A stretch of 64,000 bases of DNA from Spongospora subterranea f. sp. subterranea (GCA_049724395.1 JAUGWO010000144.1:1-64000); one strand, 5' to 3'. Counted from the first letter of the stretch, positions 12,160 through 24,494 are shown. Program-made: numbers and translations. The notes: generated by a model not told the origin, from the letters alone.

Positions 12160-13042
12160 CGCTCCTGTTTTTGGTTCACAGGTAGTGCTGAACCGAGGCA
12201 TTTTAGGTTCAAATTCGACTGTTTACTGGATATTACGCTGTGCCAAATTCATGGCATAAAAAGCGTACTATCATCGATTGCCACATTGATAATCGATTAT
12301 TTATGTTGCCCATTGCAGGAAGGAAATCGTTGGACGTCTGTGTTTAGAAATGTCAGTGGATCTTGCAAGAAAGGATTGAAGGGCTGATGAAAGAAAATGT
12401 ACGTGAGTATCACACCTGCCCAAAATTGCAAACAGAATGGTCATTCCAAGTCGAAACTGCTTCGCATCTTCACCATGTTTCTTGTTTGCTTCAATAGAAA
12501 GCCATCGGAATGATAAAAAAATGCCGTTCTTGCATTGCCTTACTTGACAATTTGGCGGTTCAAAAATGCATACGATTTGCAGTAGATATGATAATACTCC
12601 TATTTTGCAAGCTTTGTCACTTCATACGAGTTGAATCCCATCCCGCATGGAAAGGTTGACGGAGAGACAATGAAATGGGAACAGCTTCACAGACAGAAGA
12701 TGACACAGTACATTAATGCCGCGATACGTAGGCAAAAAGAACAACAAGCAGGCAACGCCATTGTTAATTGGAGATAAGCTAAAGTTGCTGGTAATGCCTG
12801 AAACGGGCTCTCATCCGCCTCTGGCCACTACCAATTGACAACGTCATATTGTTGCGGTCTTCGACTCCAGAAGAACAATTATGACATTTTGATGACTATC
12901 AAGAAACAACACAACCGCATCCAGATTCGATTATTGTTTGACTCTCAACTTTCGTATTTAGACATTTACTCTCTATTATTAGTTGTTTCGCTGCCTGATA
13001 AATATCGTACAAAGAGACGCCTAGCTCTTTCAACAGTTTGTT
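12160..13042. other. No gene recognised
   Basis: Short frames only. This is probably the decayed tail of the transposase relic plus the 3' flank of the minus-strand kinase gene. Confidence 0.4.
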
Positions 13043-14694
13043 TTAGCCTCTCCTGAAACAGATCGTATCAAGCCCGAATCTCAATAGTAACACTGATTGA
13101 TCCATTCCTACCGATAAAGCTAAACGATCAGATGCAGGCGATGCAGGCATAACTGTCATGTCTTCACAGCTTAAACCAGTTGAACCTCCAGATTTCTGAT
13201 CTATCACGCTGTCGCTCGTTGAGGCAGCAGCATCGCTGGCAGGTTTCGGCATCGATAAATCAAAGATACCAGACTGTATCGGTTGTATCACATCAGTTTC
13301 CGAAGAACGAAGTACCGGTCCTGGGACATGGGGAATTGCGGCAATACTCTCAACTTGACTGTCGATAACCGATGGAACCACAACGACGGAAGGAGTATCT
13401 CCAATCTCATTAAAACACTGTGTTGACCCTAGCAACCATGGATCAATCTACAGCAAATCAAAATCAGACCATATATTAGGCTGCAAAAAAATCCAAAATT
13501 TTACTTTGAGCTGGGATAGCGTGATACGTTTCAAAGGATCCTTTTCAAGCATGCTGCTCAAAGTTAATTCTAGCGAAGCCGATATCGGATGAGGCCAAAT
13601 TATTCTGTGGAGATATCACGACGAATCCATCAAGAACAGCACAGGTGGAATTTACGCGGCGTTGCATATAAGGTCATGAAGTTCTGAGGTAGTCTTCGCT
13701 TGGAACGGAACTTTTCCGAATATCATAGCGTATAGAGATACCCCAGCGCTCCAAACATCGGTCACCCTGGCGCTGTACGGCTCGGAAAGAGCTGAAAAAT
13801 CATCGGCATTAGATGAATTCAACAGAGACGAGGAACGCAAACATTACGAGCGCACATCTCTGGTGCCATGAAGGCAAGACTACCAGCTGTACTTCTAATA
13901 AAATCATCGCTGCCATGGAACTGTAAACTCACCCCAAAATCGGCGATCTGAGTGTTTGACGTTATGGGTATGCGACACAAAGGAGTATGAAATGTTTTCT
14001 AACTTTGACTACCCCCGTGTCTGATAGCAATAAGTTATCAGGCTTGATATCACGATGGGCGATGCGTAGATTATGAACTAACGTGGCGAAGCGTTCAGCA
14101 TAGAAATCATGCAAAACACAATTCTTACGGTATTCAAGACCAGCAAGGACTTGACGAAGATATTGCCGGCACACATCTTCATCCAACGGTGCACAGTTTT
14201 CCGTATGCAAATCAATAATAGGTCCGTTCGATAGATATTCCATTACTATTTCAAACAATATATAAACAGATTTCTGGTCGACCATAAAAATCACACCTAG
14301 ATACAGCTTGTCTTCCTCAGGATCGTCAATGACTTCGTAAAGCTTTACAACATTTAAATGATTCACAGATTTCATGACGGCGATTTCTTTGCGAAGGCCG
14401 GTGAGCAAATCAGTGACACTGTTCTTGCCCAATATGCGTTTGCGTTTAAGTACCGCCTTATTCATGATCTTAATGGCGAATTGTTTGCCCGTGTTATCAA
14501 TCGCCAGTTTGACCTATTGATCCCAATGTTTAAAATGCTGATATTTCATTTAGTCCAAATTCTACTTTGCCATAACTGCCTTTTCCAATACATTGCCGCA
14601 TCAAATACTGGTTCACTCTCTTTTCCCCCGACTTTGTATCGATGATTACAGATAATTTATCGGTTTCAATAGTTTGTTGCGTTGCCGACGCCAT
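13043..14694 (-). CDS. Calcium/calmodulin-dependent protein kinase kinase (CaMKK-type)
   Basis: Eight exons (14694-14566, 14513-14297, 14245-14129, 14077-14004, 13947-13848, 13791-13656, 13604-13505, 13447-13043) give 425 aa. All introns are GT-AG, 51-57 nt. The Gly loop is GKGSYGKV and the ATP lysine is in FAIKIMNK. A basic insert with TDLL, and the block VNHLNVVKLYEVIDDPEEDK, are typical of the CaMKK family and of fungal Snf1-activating kinases. The catalytic loop is HRDIKPDNLL, with IADFGVS and FMAPE following. The C-terminal 130 residues are Ser/Pro-rich and low in conservation. Family knowledge predicts that it phosphorylates the activation loop of AMPK/Snf1 or CaMK. An upstream in-frame GTG is not used; the first ATG is at 14694. 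The 5' flank faces the Acinus gene head to head. Confidence 0.9.
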
Positions 14695-14734
14695 TGTCAC
14701 TTTGCAATTCCGATCACGACGATGGTGCACCTGC

Positions 14735-15330
14735 GATTACGTCGTGGTGTAATTTTGGGACTCGGGAGCAAAGAATTCCGTCGAAAAACCCTGTTCCATT
14801 GACATTTATCGTTCGGTCAACACGGGTCCGTTTGAATGAAATTGAAGCCTACCGCGTCGTGACGCGATGCTTGGCGCGTGCCTCAGGGCCGGAAAGATCC
14901 CAGCCTTCAACAAAGGGAGGGACGGGAGAACTGGCCCTTCGATGAGGCGAGATCATGCCAAGGGCGACCTGAAGTGCCCTGCAAGAGCCACAAAAGGCGT
15001 CTTTCGGTCCTGCCTAAATCGGCAAAGTGCCCTAACGTCTCAAAACAGCCCGTTTTCTATTCTGACCTCATCTCTCTCTACGGACAATAAGCGAAGAGGG
15101 CCAGGGACGGTCGAGGAGCCCTTGACGGCTTGACCCCATTCCTTCAGGCGCATCATAGGAGGAATGTGGAGAGGAGGTCGCCGCCCGCTCCCAATCCACA
15201 CGTTGAGTCAAGAATTAATGGTTGCCGCGTGGCACCCTTGACCTACAGCATGCCACGGGTCACCCATGACAACTGGGGAATGGTCGTGCCTGGAATCTCA
15301 GCTCACCGGTAGAACCCAGATTCCACCAAG
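14735..15330. other. GC-rich intergenic block without recognisable gene
   Basis: This stretch between two divergently transcribed genes is clearly richer in G+C than its flanks and is open in several plus frames (for example about 14867-15133). I found no domain, tRNA or rRNA similarity. It may be a foreign fragment or part of a repeat. The remaining 15331-15834 is AT-rich and should contain the Acinus promoter. Confidence 0.35.
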
Positions 15331-15834
15331 CCGTATAAATATCAGTTCAATAAAAAGAAATCGTTTTCCATGAAATATTTATAAAGATTTGAGTTTTGAT
15401 GGGTTTTGTTAAAAAATCCACGTTAGTTGTTTGAATGTTTTTCTCCGCTTGCAATGCACATCGGAAACGCTATAGAGCCGTTAACTTCCCAAATTGAGAT
15501 ATCAGATTACGCTGGCCCCCATAACCAATTCAAAGGTGTCTGACTATTAGTGTAGTCGGGTGCGATACGTATGCGATATCTCGATTGCAATGGTTGAGTA
15601 TGGTGTGGGATCTATAAGTTTTTCATGAACATCGCCCGAGCACGGATTTGTCATTCGAGAAACGATGGCGATAGAACTCAGTACAGTGTACTTATACAGA
15701 GGCGGCATGTGGTTGCGCCAAGTGGATCAGTGCAACAGGTGCACATAACGACCCGTGACGGACATTGGTCATTATCTTTACCGATAACTGTCGTAAAGGG
15801 GGGAATCAGCCTGGGTTCCGTTTAGCTCGCCATC

Positions 15835-17935
15835 ATGTCGCGCCGTCAACGCGCCTCTGATCCTGACGAGCAGCCAGCCGGAGGCTCCCAATTACAGGTT
15901 GTGGCGTCCTTCCGATTTTCAAACATTATCTAAGTTCTAACTCTGATGTCCTTTAGGCAACACCGAGCCGTAGCTCCAAAAAATCTGCGGTATGCTAGTA
16001 CCATCATCAAGTGTCAATTTCTGAAATTAGACGATAGGTCGCAACTCCAAGTAGCGCTTCTTCGAAAATGCTTGTCAAGGAACTTCAACAAATGCTTTCT
16101 GACCGAGGTCTGGAGACAAAAGGCCGAAAGGCGGATCTTGTTGCACGTCTCGTAGCGTACGACCAAGAACAAGCGGAGGCGATTACTGTGGATGAGCCGA
16201 CCAATTCTCTTAGTGCATCCGAACCGGGAAAACATGATGCAGATTCTGTCAATGTTGAACAAAAGGCAGATTCTGTCGACGAGGTGGATGCTGAACCCGC
16301 AACTCCTAAAACTCCGGTAAACCCTTTTGCAACAACGTCTAAAGAGAAGACTCGCTCATTGAGCAATCATTCCTCTCAGCCAACGAGTCGTCCAGAAACA
16401 ATAGAGGGATCTCGGTCCCCAGTGAGAGAAACTCCTGCGCTATCAACGGTTGATTTTCCGAGGTTTTCACCTTCAAAAGCAGACAAAATGAGTGTCGATG
16501 CTCCTACATCCCATGAGCACCGTTCGCGTTCACGAAGTGTGTCACGTTCTCAATCACCCGTGCGAGATCAGGGTTCATCAGGGTCTCCTTCCCGGTCGCG
16601 CTCTCCATTTAAACAACAATCCAGTATGTCCCCACCTAGAGGGTCCACCCCCCGTGATTCCTCTCGATCTCCCGCTTCGATAAGCCGCTCTCCGTCGCCT
16701 GTTGATCGCATATCAACTGTCAACACTGTAAATAACACCGGATCTCCTCTCCCTACAACGCGCTCTGAGTCGCCTTCTGTATCTGTCAATAACGTAACGA
16801 CCTCTCCTCCTCGAGGCCCTATCAGCCGCTCCCTTTCGCCTCCCATACGCCTGTCCCCCTCGCGTGCACCCCGCTCACCATCCCCGATGGCGCGTTCTCC
16901 ATCGCCCGCGGATAATCGTGCTGCTTATCCATCGGATCGAAACAACGCGCGGTCTCCATCACCGGAACCATCCGTTCGCCGGCAATCCAAAAAGCAACGC
17001 AGGTATTCTCTAATTATGTCGCGTTTTGAAGTTGAACCATAATTCTCTATGCTGTTCAGGGTTTTTTACATTTTGTTGATTATATCCATATTTCCTCGTT
17101 TCTCGTTTTTGGTATTTGTGTTTTCGATGGTGCCACCATCATCAGATTTATCTTATGTGCCTGCGATTTTTGAACAACGCAGCGCAACAGAACGATGGTT
17201 ATGCTGTATCTTCTCGTAAACCATTTTTATTTCCGCATTGTGGTTTTTTTTATTTTTACAGTTCAGCTCGGTTTTCTGAACTGTTTTCGCTGTAGATCCC
17301 GATCTCGTTCTCGATCATCTAGCTCTGGGTCGGATAGAGACATGGGAGAAGTACAGTGTCCCGGATCCCCTGTTGCTGCCACATTCAAAATTCGGATCAA
17401 CAATTTTGTCCGACCTCTACGAATTGGTAGGACGGTCATGTTAATCGATTTTGTTGATACACGACTCTAAGTTCAATCCATTTAGATGACGTTCGGGCAC
17501 TGCTCAGCAAATTCGGGAACGTAACCGACCTTACTATGGATAAATTCAAAACCCATGCAATTGCCCAGGTAATTTACTAGGCCTCTAACACATTTGGTTT
17601 CTCAAGAAACTGTGCAGTTCGACTCGAAATCCGATGCGGCCACAGCTTTAAGAAACCTACAAGGGACTGTATTCCAGCCTGAGAGCGGTTAGTTTAATGA
17701 TGTCACATATCTCAGCAGGGCCTGAATTCACTTTTTGTTAGGGAAAACATTGGAAGTAGTGTTTGTCAACGACGAGGGGAGCACATCTGAATTTAACACT
17801 ATCGGTGACGCTCCACCAGTGGATCTTGGTAATGGTATCCCGCCACCTGAGACCCACACGATGACGCTCGACAATTTGTTCAAAAAGACATTAGCTTTGC
17901 CACCGATATACTGGCAGCCGAAAAAACTCGTTTAA
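15835..17935 (+). CDS. ACIN1: Acinus homologue (SAP + RS + RRM + RSB motif)
   Basis: Seven exons (15835-15897, 15957-15989, 16038-17002, 17296-17426, 17486-17568, 17618-17687, 17742-17935) give 512 aa. A SAP domain lies at about residues 43-75 (KELQQMLSDRGLETKGRKADL). A long Ser/Arg/Pro region (about 130-370) follows, then a degenerate RRM (IRINNFVRPLRID...HAIAQFDS...). The C-terminus TLDNLFKKTLALPPIYW matches the RSB motif of metazoan Acinus (LDDLFRKT...PCIYWLPL), which holds SAP18 and RNPS1 in the ASAP complex. The protein should act in the nucleus, attached to the exon junction complex, in splicing control. All introns are 48-60 nt except intron 3 (293 nt), which splits the RS region. The start is the first ATG in a consistent frame. 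Confidence 0.88.
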
Positions 17936-17939
17936 TTTC

Positions 17940-18816
17940 TGTCGTCTAAATACAGTTTTTCATGTTTGTGTATCAATGCTGATATGGTTGTCTAGCTATA
18001 TTTCCACCAACTTCGCGTCGTCGCATTCAGAACGTCACAGCGCGAGGTTGTTGTTTGGATTACGATAGGCTTCGGGTATGACCAGTGACATTATATCATC
18101 ATTTTGACAGGCTCTCGCAAAATGCCACAAGGGCATTAATCCAAAGTTGAAAGTCAATATCGAACTGGGGTCACGTGTGTTCTCCTATTCATCAAAAAGA
18201 ATACACTGAAACTACGATAGTTTTTTTTATTTGCTCCTACAAGCAAGAGAGACAATTCGAGCGGTAGTATAAGCAACGTCCCAGTTTGATTGAAATCACA
18301 CCGCTGCAGTGTCGCAAGAATGGCTGAATTCGTTGTTGACTGAAGTTGATAGATCAGGCTAAGTACACGATGAAATATTGAGATAATATTTCACGTTAAA
18401 GAGAACCTACCTTGATCGAATTTGTCGGACGGCAATCACGACGCTAAACCAACTCCCGACACCTGGGAATGCACACGCCAATAAAGCTTCTTCTCACACT
18501 TCCTGCCCAAGACATATGCAAGTGATGGACTGGTGGATTGAACGGTAGACACGATAATGGCATTTTGTGGGTAGATTGTTTATGAGACATGAAAACCTGA
18601 GGAGTGGTCCCAAAATCGGTTTGACCGTTTGAACGTTAACGTGGACAGTTTATGAAGGTAGTTCATGAACTCACATTGCGGTTTGGATAATATACTCCGA
18701 AGTTTATCCCTAACGTATTATATGAGTTCAAACTGCAATACCCAAATACAAAAAAATGTAAACGTTGGAACAGTCGTAGTTATAGTAGACGGAACCCATG
18801 AAATGAAAGAAAATAA
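17940..18816. other. Intergenic, no gene recognised
   Basis: AT-rich sequence between the Acinus stop and the end of a minus-strand gene. Only short frames occur; nothing else is supported. Confidence 0.4.
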
Positions 18817-19527
18817 CTAATACCCGTGCTTGAATACATGACGGATGAACATCAAAAATGGCTGGTAATGACCCAACATTGGGCCGTTTTCGATAAAGTC
18901 TTTACACAGCTTGGAATCACGAAAGCGTTCAGTGCTGCGAAACCGGTTCCAAAGCGCCAAATCAATCGGGCTGCAACACCATGAGTTTCTCGCGATGATG
19001 AGAGTGAAATATGATCCATTCACCATTCAAACTGATACAGATGGTCCAGTTCACGTTGATAGTCATTAACGAGACTAGGATCAGGTTGTGTCTGAGGAGA
19101 GACATCACTACGAGCAACATCAGCAAGCGAGTTGTGAAATCAGCACAGCATAGCATACTCTGATTTGGTTCTGGTTTTGTACTTTTGATATACGGTGAAG
19201 TGGCGAACCTTGCAATACGCCTTGTAGATAAATCCGGTCCTAACAAGACAATCAGCAATCGTTGCAATACTGCCACCTCGTTCACGTACAATAGGTTTTC
19301 AAAATCTGAGATCTGTCGAGTGCTCGGGGGTGACTCGGGTCTAGTGATGGGATGATCAATGAACAAACTACAATATGCATGATTAGAGGTGATCACCTTA
19401 ACCCCACAGATTGCTCTAATGGCTCGACTGGGGGAACACCAAATTCATTCGTGCCGTCGTTAAGTTCTCCATTCGCCGCATTCATTTCCATAATTTCAGA
19501 GCTGAAAGAATGGATATTGGTAAGCAT
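18817..19527 (-). CDS. Unidentified intron-containing gene
   Basis: A consistent chain runs from an ATG at 19527 (MLTNIHSFSSEIMEMNAANG) through introns near 19392-19335 (58 nt), 19217-19117 and 19029-18976. It reaches CPIDLALWNRFRSTERF and ends LMFIRHVFKHGY at 18817. The predicted protein is about 170 residues and hydrophilic, with a helical segment (EVAVLQRLLIVLLG). I do not recognise the family. The start lies only 26 bp after the stop of the next gene upstream, so the two models could be parts of one gene with an unseen splice. Confidence 0.45.
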
Positions 19528-19552
19528 TGAGAAACACACAAATGAAAGCTCA

Positions 19553-20944
19553 TTACTTCACTCCGGCAGAATTCACAGATTGCGAAAGCAGCTTGTCTGA
19601 CGATGATTCCGTCCGGTCTGTACCACCTTCGACCGCCATTTGCAGCTCCTCATCAGGACTACGTCATAGTTTTAAAACACTCAATACGAAAAAAAAAGCA
19701 GTAGAAAAACATTGAGGTGAAAAGGGGGTAATGTTTTGTATATCCTTTCTCGTACCAGGAATCATATTCTTCATTGGCGCTGCATGAGAGTAAGCAAAAC
19801 CAACAAACCAATAAAATTCAATCGAAATACCTATAATACTGCTCCTGAATTTCAAGCCCTTCCTTCGTCGCACTTCATCAAAGTTTAGCGAACGGGTTTC
19901 AGGAGCGCTGAGATGACACGTTGCCATACCTTTGGAAACTGACACGACCGTTATTTGCCATGAACGATTCGGTCACTCCAGCCTCAACGCTAAATCAGAC
20001 AAATGGCAACATTTCAGCAATAGACGAAAGTGACATTTCATATAGAGAAACCTAGCAATTTCAACTTTTGTGCCCACCGGCATCGACAAGTCGGATCGCG
20101 ACAAGTGAACCGATTTTCTCTGCCGTTTCTTCGGCTTTGTTTTCATCCCAAGACCGGTGATGCTAATCAGGCAAAACGTTAATCCAAGAGCAGCGCGAAA
20201 GCATCGCTCCATTACCAGATATGATATGATAAGTAGTCGAATACTGGACGCATGAGGACGTCCCTGGACGTGAAAAAGAGAAATCAATTTCGGTCGGAGC
20301 GACAGGAGATGATCGAATACCAGTCTTCGTCAGTTTTCAAGGGCGCGTTCCAACACCATTTAGGGCACTTGATCGATCTGAACATCGTCATCAGACCATG
20401 AACGGGGTGATGACCACCACACATGAATTTACAGATTGAAGTCTGGATTCCAACGCAAAACCTTATTGGCGATCCATTCAGGTTTTGCGGCAATTGCGTA
20501 AAGTCGATGCTGAATATCATCAGCAAAATTGTACGCCACGTCGGTCCTATCGCTAAACAAAGCAACGCTTAATGCGACAGCATATTAACCCATAATGAAA
20601 AACCCTTACGGTTGGATGTTCCCTACTGGTGTTTTTTTTTTTCTCAGATATATCTCAATTTTGCACCCCCTCTTTTTTTTTCAGGTTGTTTCCCGGCCAC
20701 TTGTTTGTTGCCTTCCGGTAGAAGCGCTTTCCTTAAAACAGGTCGCTCATGAGCGACACCAGCGAATTTCGTCTGTGAAAACTACTTACTGCATAGAAGG
20801 TCGATGTATGGAATGTTCAGCCTCCGCTACTGGAGAAATGCCCTTCTCGTTGACGCTGACGTCGTTGTTGAGCTCTTTCACCAGCTCATTCTTCCCCTCG
20901 TCAGTATCCCACAAAAACGTTGGCGTAAGCGCTTGAAGATACAT
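19553..20944 (-). CDS. Unidentified multi-exon gene
   Basis: Exon 1 (20944-20790) starts MYLQALTPTFLWDTDEG and is followed by a 58-nt intron. A basic segment (EKKRGG) and a short 13-nt exon lead to a block with DRTDVAYNFADDIQHRLYAI, KCPKWCWNAPLKTDEDW and RPVFDYLSYHIW. The middle splice sites around 20215-20000 are uncertain. The 3' exons (ESFMANNGRVSFQ, EGLEIQEQYY, CPDEELQMAVEGGTDRT) end at 19553-19555. Several introns are 42-58 nt; the last is about 105 nt with a long T run. The family was not recognised. Confidence 0.5.
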
Positions 20945-21002
20945 TTGCTAGATTGAACATGGATCACGGGCGACACTAGCAACCACATTTCAGCGCCGCT
21001 TA

Positions 21003-22184
21003 CTGCTTACGAGGGTGCTGTTGGCCACATGCGGCATCGGCCACCTTGATCTTCTTTGCAAGAAGCGATCTGTGAATAAAAAGTGATATCATCAATCAAA
21101 CACATATACTGAAACCGGTGAAACTTTAAGCAGACCTCACGATTTCTCTGAACTCAATATTGATGAATTGTTCAGCAGTGTCCAACATTGAACAAAGAGA
21201 AGCGAAGTCAGAAACCACCCCAGCAGGTTTCGTTAAGAATACGAGGCGGTTAACAATCGCGATCCATATCGATACGCTGAGAATTCACTGGTCACAATAG
21301 AGCACGATTACATAATCACAGACTTTACTCGAAGATATTGCGCCTCAACGAATGCAGCAGTGCGTTTTGGTCTTCCAGAATCCTGACAGGAAAACTTAGC
21401 AAACAGGAAGTATTGCAGGACCGAGAAAGAGCAATTTACTGCATTGACAATGTGCTGATTTTCTGTTGATGCTCTTCCAAACAGTTTTTCAACAGCTTCT
21501 TAGCTATAACAAAACAATATGCGAGTCGCCTCACTTCAATAGGATCGTCGAAATTATCTAGAGTTTTCAGTTGTTCAATGGCTTTCAAACTAGCGGCTGA
21601 TTCCGGGGACCTGACCCGACAACAGATTAGATTTGACGGGTGAACGATGACAGCTGAACATACCGATAGTCCCTGTGCGATACAATATAATCAGAAATCA
21701 AGTGTGCGACGGCGGAAAAGAACCATGATACACGTACCGCAGCGCTGGTGACAAACAAGCCAACGAGATGGTGCATATCGTCAACGTCAAAGCCAAAACC
21801 GACTTGGGATGTCCACTCATCATTTCGAGGTCGGATTCGAAATACCCATATCCCGAGCGAAAGCCAGCACAACCAATTCTCAATTATCGCTCTGGCTGTT
21901 TCCAGTGTCGAAAAATCCCCGTCCAGACCTATCACGGCAATTAGGATCACTGGATATAACGGGTGGCCCTTTGAGAATTGCGTAAAACTTGCCGTTGACG
22001 GCATGACCCGGACACCCTTCGCCCTTTTCATTTGCCGACAAATCCCGCTGTTCGTTATTATATGCACTCGTGCGTTAATGTGTTGGGTTGAGTCTGGCGA
22101 TAGCGAACACTGGATGGTATTTTTGAGACCAAGGGAACACATTCGCTCTCGATCAATACAGATGAGGTCTGACAGCTGCCGCAT
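21003..22184 (-). CDS. Unidentified gene, C-terminal half modelled
   Basis: The last exons are well supported. HRDYR is joined over a 53-nt intron (21668-21616) to SPESAASLKAIEQLKTLDNF, then EVRRLAYCFVIAKKLLKNCL, then an intron to ILEDQNALLHSLRRNIF, an intron to SIWIAIVNRLVFL, and an intron to SLLAKKIKVADAACGQQ with the stop near 21005. The upstream 500 nt are open in one frame (TARAIIENWLCWLSLG, DDMHHLVGLFV), but other splice solutions exist there. The helical, leucine-rich character suggests a repeat or coiled protein. I cannot name a family, and the true start is unknown. Confidence 0.4.
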
Positions 22185-22910
22185 CCTACTGTACTACCGT
22201 ATTTTGTTCGACGCTCACCGATATGGATATGTCAGATATCCTTATTCGCCGTTCAATCCTCGATAACCATGATTTCCTCTCATGAAATGGTCAGGAATAA
22301 ATCCGCGCTTCAGAGGCAGTCCAACTCCGACCAGATATGCAATTTGAAACAGTTATGAACCGATCGCTTTGGTGGTGATGGTTCTAGAATCAAGAGAGGT
22401 TCGCTTGCAAACGACTACGGTAGTTTTCTGAAGAGGCAATTCTCTTCTGAGCAACACCGCAACCATTGACATGGACCCGTATCTAGTAAGCATCCCAAAA
22501 AGGTAAACCAAAAGCGGGACGGTACTATCAATTTAGTAGCCCAGAGCGAAGGCAGACCATTCGTTAAATCTACTTTGAATTTCTACAGTTATCAACGGCA
22601 AGCACTTCTCAAGCGTTTACTCTGAATGACTCATTGCAAGCACTTCGATATATGAGTCAACGAGCATCTCTACCGCAGGAAACCAGAATGGTGATCCGAC
22701 ATATACTCATAACAATAGAAATGTTATTGGATGTACTACAACATCTGTGCGTGATCATTAAAACCGCAACTATGGAAAGAGAAATTAGGCCAATCGCTAA
22801 AAGCAGTAGATGCCAGTTGCTATTCCCAAACGAAAACATTTTAGCATTTGTACAGCATTATGTGAACTCTTGTCTAGCGTCGGTCATGTACTCATGAAAT
22901 ATCTGTGAAG

Positions 22911-23560
22911 TCAAAACAGTGGAGCAGGCGTGATCCCGTTGCACAGCACTACGATGAGAGAAACGTTGGGAATCGCAAGCTCTCTTGCCACAGCGATCAT
23001 TACCTAATGCTAACTCATCCAAGCTTTTGCACTAGGAACTCCCTACGATAGGACGGTAAATGATGTGTTCGTCCAGCACTGCCTAATGAACGACAAGGAA
23101 CAATCTGAGCAATGCGATCTTGGCAAAAAGCAACACGAATCACACGACGACGTAGCTCTGACAAGGGGGTAGCACCACAAACGACAGACACGCGAATCAT
23201 CCTTCGACAGGTCACAAACCCATCGGCTAGGAATATAACCAGATTTTCTCATCGGTTCTCGCTCATCTAGATACGTCGACGACTCGACCACATCATCATT
23301 GGGATTATCGTTCAAATCGAGGCCACTCTCGTGCTCCGTCCCTGACACGAGCTTGAATGGGAAACATCGCCTCTGATGTTAAGGATATTGAGTTGGTGCA
23401 ATCCGCTCAACATCTCACACTTCCTATCAAGGATACCCAAAACAAGTAAAGGGACACGATGCTTCAACACTTGACGGATCTCATTCCGGATCAGGCTGTT
23501 ATCATGGCGCTCGAATTGTTGTAAAGCATTGTTTGAACTTTTGTTCATTAGCTCATGAAT
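22911..23560 (-). CDS. Unidentified small gene
   Basis: An exon with MNKSSNNALQQFERHDNS and IRQVLKHRVPLLVLGILDR is joined over a 50-nt intron to CFPFKLVSGTEHESGLDL. It continues through MRKSGYIPSRWVCDLSK. A further intron of about 104 nt and one of about 44 nt lead to VLDEHIIYRPIV and MIAVARELAIPNVSLIVVL, ending at 22911-22913. The phases agree, but the longer intron is uncertain. No family is recognised. Plus-strand frames across 22586-22897 are also open, so the gene arrangement between 22.2 and 22.9 kb is unresolved. Confidence 0.35.
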
Positions 23561-23886
23561 ACTCTGACTCTCGGGCAAAAACGAGATATTATTTGATTAA
23601 GCAGCTTGTGGTCTGCTCTGAGCGCTGTTTACTGGTATTTATAGATTACATTACTGATGTTTTTACCTACAAGATCAGAAAAAACCGAAAGATAGTTTGA
23701 GTGCCCGTAGGTCAGTCAATAATTCGAAATCAAACTTCTAATTCAATCACTTAGACTTGCAATTGCAATCGATCTATTCAGTTGTAATCCGATGTCATTA
23801 TAGTTAAGCAAACGACATCAGATACGCCTGTAGTGGGCGAGTTGGAGAGTTAAGTTGACCGGTACTGTACCCGTGTTTCTCACCCT

Positions 23887-24480
23887 TTATTCATCATCAG
23901 GCATCCTTCTTGACGTTCGACCCACATAGTCCAACATGAGCCCGATCCAGCTGAAGACCTCTCGTATTTCGATGAAAAAGAGTATCTGGACACGCATTAC
24001 AGTCGTTGTCCATAATTTTCGGTAAATTGGTGACAACATGCCACCTCCCTCGGTATTACTTTCGACCGTCAAACAGATGTTGGCGACCGCCAGCCGTAAC
24101 GCCTTCACAACCAGAGTAGACTCAGGCAATGGCTGTTGAAATGTTAGAGTATAACCATCTCAGCGTCGTGTTTCCTCCCTTTACGAATTCACAGTCCAAA
24201 CCACAAGGACATTCTACGACTCCTTCCTGTTTCAACAGCTTACTACTGCCTCAATCAAGACCGTTTTCTTTTTCTGACGTGTTGAAATTTTTTCGACTTC
24301 AATGCCCCTTTCTATTACGCGGACCATTCCTGGAGTCGTACCATGAGAGAAATTAGGTTCGTGAGTTGGTTGAGTGACTCCAATGAAACAGACGATAAAG
24401 AAATCTGCTAACTGGTATTATGAAATCAGTAGCAAGCATTTTGGCTGGAGAGGGCATTATATTTAACAGATTAATTTATT
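23887..24480 (-). CDS. Unidentified small gene, weakly supported
   Basis: Coding-like pieces on the minus strand are RVIERGIEVEKISTRQKKK (about 24330-24250) and LPESTLVVKALRLAVANICL (about 24130-24070). They are separated by an intron of about 110 nt with a CTAAC branch motif before CAG. Either the frame continues to 23887, or a 59-nt intron leads to FHRNTRGLQLDRAHVGLCG and a stop near 23890. The choice cannot be made by eye. No family is recognised. The gene would lie directly downstream of, and parallel to, the TBC gene. Confidence 0.3.
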
Positions 24481-24494
24481 ACATGAGTGTGAAA

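Noticed and set aside
14695-14730. Longer kinase N-terminus
   Set aside because: It would need a GTG start; the ATG at 14694 fits eukaryotic initiation.
20773-20789. A 17-nt intron (GTAAGT...CACAG) in the gene at 19553-20944
   Set aside because: Too short to splice. A 58-nt alternative with the same donor gives a better continuation.
20595-20936. Plus-strand frame of 113 codons
   Set aside because: It is antisense to exon 1 and exon 2 of the minus-strand gene at 19553-20944, whose sequence looks far more protein-like.
21748-22266. 172-codon plus-strand frame
   Set aside because: It is antisense to minus-strand pieces that splice in phase, and shows no domain; the region remains unresolved.
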